Shown here piece by piece: positions 61,765 to 64,000 of a stretch of DNA of 64,000 bases. The DNA lies in the NCBI RefSeq assembly GCF_025685395.1, contig NZ_JAGSYA010000004.1, positions 744,001-808,000 of the forward strand, read 5' to 3'. Source of the stretch: Terriglobus tenax (GTDB lineage Bacteria; Acidobacteriota; Terriglobia; Terriglobales; Acidobacteriaceae). Position numbers and translations under genes: made by a program. Numbering within the stretch: the stretch's first letter is position 1; each line of letters starts with the position of its first letter. The notes beneath the pieces are model-generated. The model saw only the letters and a list, made by a program, of their open reading frames with translations, was not told the origin of the DNA and did not search any database.

Positions 61765-64000
61765 ATGCGTCTTCTGTTTCGTATCGTTTGCGGTCTTCTT
61801 CTCTGCTTCTCTCTGGTCTCTGCTCCAGCCCAGTCGCATGACTCCGGGCAGATTCACCTGGTCGTGAAGGACACCGCCGGCCTTGGCCTGGCGGTAACCG
61901 GTACACTGACCGGCCCCGGAGCCATCCAGCAGTTCCAGACCTCTGTCGGCGGCGAGCACACCTTCACGGGACTTGCCTTCGGCAACTACAGGCTGCAGCT
62001 CTACCGCAACGGCTTTGCCACGCAGACCACCGTCATCGACGTGCGCTCCTCCGATGTTGTGGAAAGCGCAATTACGCTGACCCTGTCGTCGCTCTCCACC
62101 TCGATCACCGTCTTCTCCCAGACTCCGATCGGCCAGGCCGATACCGACACCAGCACGGTACCAATTCCCGTACAGACCGTCTCCGCGCAGCAACTCGCCG
62201 ACGTCAATGCGCTCAACCTGGGCGACGGCCTCAACAAGCGCGTCAACGGCATCTACGTCAATGAGAACCAGGGCAATCCTTTCCAGATGGATGTGAACTA
62301 CCGTGGCTACACCGCTTCCCCGCTGCTCGGTACGCCACAGGGACTTTCCGTATACATGGACGGCGTGCGCCAGAACCAGCCCTTCGGCGACGTCGTCTCC
62401 TGGGACCTGATTCCGCAGGTCGCTATTCAGGACATGGAGCTGATCCCAGGCGCCAACCCGCTCTACGGCCTCAACTCACTCGGCGGAGCACTGGCCCTGC
62501 GCACCAAGGACGGCATCTCGAACGCCGGCCTCACGGTCAAGGCCACTGGAGGAAGCTTCGGCCGCCGCGCCGTCGAAGGCGAGTGGGGAGGCTTCACCTC
62601 CCGTGGCTTCAACTGGTACGTCGCCGGCAATCTCTATCACGAGGACGGATGGCGCAAGTACTCTCCCTCGGATGTGAAGCAGTCCTTCGCCAAGCTCGGC
62701 TGGATCACCGGACGCACCACCATGTCGCTCTCCGGTGCATATGCTATCAACAACCTCACCGGCAACGGAACGCAGGACTTCCGCAATCTGAACCGCGACT
62801 ACTCCAGCGTCTACACCATCCCCGACCAGACAAAGAATCACTCCCCCTCGCTGACCTTCAACGTCACACACGAGGTCAACAACAAGCTCACCCTTTCGGG
62901 CAACGCCTACTATCGCTACATCCGCGCCAATACCTTCAACGGCGACCTGAACGACGACTCCTTCGACCAGTCGCTCTACACCCTCAGCACCGCCGAAAAG
63001 AACATTCTCACCGCCAACGGCTACACCGGCTTCCCCACCGGCGCAAGCAACGCCACGCAGCAGCCCTTCCCCTTCTGGCGCTGCATCGCACAGGGCCTGC
63101 TCAAGGACGAGCCCGGCGAAAAGTGCACCGGCATGGATACCTATGGCCAGAACAAGCAGACCGCCTACGGTCTCTCCGGTCTGCTCTCTTACCGCACCAC
63201 GCGCAATCGCTTTGCCGCCGGCGTCTCTTGGGACCGCAGCAGCCTCAGCTATTCGCAGATCTCGCAGTTTGGCTACCTGAATACCGATGGCGTCAGCATC
63301 ACCACCATCCCCGTCTTTGCGGACGGATCGACGGAAGACGACGGCGTTCCCAACGACACCCGCGTCAACCTGCATGGCAAGGTCAACGTCCCCAGCTTCT
63401 ACGCGACAGACACCATCCTGCTCTCGAAGTTCACCTTTACCTTTTCCGGCCGCTACAACCACGCCACCGTCGATAACTTCGACCGCCTGCCCTCTTCCGC
63501 CGGACGTGGCACGCTCACAGCAAAGTACAGCTACCAGCGCTTCAACCCCTCAGCGGGCATGACCTACCGCCTTGCTCCGCAGGCGACCGTCTACTTCAAC
63601 TACAGCGAAGGCAACCGCGCTCCCACCTCCACGGAGCTGGGCTGCGCCGATCCTGCATTCCCCTGCCGCCTGCCCAACGCCATGGTCAGCGATCCGCCGC
63701 TCAAGCAGGTAGTCAGCCGCACCTTCGAAGTGGGTATCCGTGGCAAGAATGAGAACCGCCTGCAGTGGAACGCCGGCTTCTTCCGTGGCACCAACTACGA
63801 CGACCTTCTCTTCGTATCGTCCACCGCCACCGGCTTCGGCTACTTCACCAACTTCGGCCGTACCATCCGCCAGGGCGTCGAGGCGGGCATCAGCTACCAG
63901 TTCCACCCCTTCACCTTCTCCACCAACTACACCTTCCTGCAGGCCACCTACGGCTCGGCACAGATCGTGGATGGCAGCGCCAGCAGCGCCAACGAAGCCG
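61765..64000 (+). CDS. TonB-dependent receptor, N-terminal part
   Basis: The frame is open from an ATG at 61765 to the right edge (745 codons, no stop). A signal peptide (MRLLFRIVCGLLLCFSLVSA, cleavage PAQS) is followed by a carboxypeptidase-regulatory-like domain (residues about 25-110: GQIHLVVKDTAGLGLAVTGT, FGNYRLQLYRNGF). A plug domain follows (PIPVQTVSAQQLADVNALNL, QGLSVYMDGVRQNQPFG, GANPLYGLNSLGGALALRTK). The rest is outer-membrane beta-barrel strands. The substrate is unknown; the barrel end is cut by the window. No N-terminal STN signalling domain is seen. Confidence 0.92.
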   Translation, partial: MRLLFRIVCGLLLCFSLVSAPAQSHDSGQIHLVVKDTAGLGLAVTGTLTGPGAIQQFQTSVGGEHTFTGLAFGNYRLQLYRNGFATQTTVIDVRSSDVVESAITLTLSSLSTSITVFSQTPIGQADTDTSTVPIPVQTVSAQQLADVNALNLGDGLNKRVNGIYVNENQGNPFQMDVNYRGYTASPLLGTPQGLSVYMDGVRQNQPFGDVVSWDLIPQVAIQDMELIPGANPLYGLNSLGGALALRTKDGISNAGLTVKATGGSFGRRAVEGEWGGFTSRGFNWYVAGNLYHEDGWRKYSPSDVKQSFAKLGWITGRTTMSLSGAYAINNLTGNGTQDFRNLNRDYSSVYTIPDQTKNHSPSLTFNVTHEVNNKLTLSGNAYYRYIRANTFNGDLNDDSFDQSLYTLSTAEKNILTANGYTGFPTGASNATQQPFPFWRCIAQGLLKDEPGEKCTGMDTYGQNKQTAYGLSGLLSYRTTRNRFAAGVSWDRSSLSYSQISQFGYLNTDGVSITTIPVFADGSTEDDGVPNDTRVNLHGKVNVPSFYATDTILLSKFTFTFSGRYNHATVDNFDRLPSSAGRGTLTAKYSYQRFNPSAGMTYRLAPQATVYFNYSEGNRAPTSTELGCADPAFPCRLPNAMVSDPPLKQVVSRTFEVGIRGKNENRLQWNAGFFRGTNYDDLLFVSSTATGFGYFTNFGRTIRQGVEAGISYQFHPFTFSTNYTFLQATYGSAQIVDGSASSANEA

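Overview
The window looks like chromosome from an Acidobacteriota member, most likely class Terriglobia, family Acidobacteriaceae. The reasons are uniformly high GC, a GH79 beta-glucuronidase-like enzyme of the kind known from Acidobacterium, a Ser/Thr kinase with a polytopic tail, a TonB receptor with a carboxypeptidase-regulatory-like N-terminus, many Tat-exported sugar oxidoreductases and isomerases, and dispersed palindromic intergenic repeats. This is inference from gene content; there is no rRNA in the window. I see no prophage, insertion sequence, CRISPR array or tRNA.

Positions 1-35824 are mainly housekeeping. From the left: cytidylate kinase (cut by the window edge) abutting an AlkZ-related protein with a long basic repeat tail; mutL; a 32-residue membrane peptide beside pyruvate kinase; a YihY-type membrane protein; a thioredoxin-fold protein; fabH; SRP RNA and, divergently, rimO; yacG-pgpA; a TIG/beta-propeller protein coupled to cinA and a DUF4262 gene; plsY-gpsA; ftsY; ribD and ribE; a GH79 enzyme; a large Ser/Thr kinase; rho, rpoZ and comM; a HEAT-repeat protein; L-serine dehydratase; rsmE behind a strong promoter and a long leader; and the heat-shock group hrcA-grpE-dnaJ.

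Positions 36000-42690 hold an Mrp-type ATPase, a thioesterase, a TPR protein, two membrane proteins (one MgtC-like), and a AAA ATPase / methyltransferase / VWA-protein group.

Positions 42687-56850 form the accessory centre, a sugar-utilisation locus. It has a LacI regulator, a sugar ABC importer whose second permease is fused to its own substrate-binding domain, a DUF4432 epimerase-like protein, a DUF1080 (3-keto-glycoside hydrolase family) protein, two Gfo/Idh/MocA oxidoreductases (one Tat-exported), two TIM-barrel isomerase/epimerase-like proteins (one Tat-exported), a cupin protein, and a membrane-anchored cytochrome c fused to a ComEA-like helix-hairpin-helix domain. The set fits oxidation of a glycoside to a 3-keto intermediate, cleavage, and uptake and processing of the products.

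Positions 57179-64000 hold a three-lipoprotein redox operon (di-heme peroxidase, cupredoxin-like protein, YVTN beta-propeller), then an ECF sigma / anti-sigma pair transcribed away from a TonB-dependent receptor that runs off the right edge.

Intergenic spaces carry several AAAGG...CCTTT bidirectional terminators and at least four copies of a dispersed repeat with the core CTCGACCGGAG...GGAGAGACCTGCATTT.
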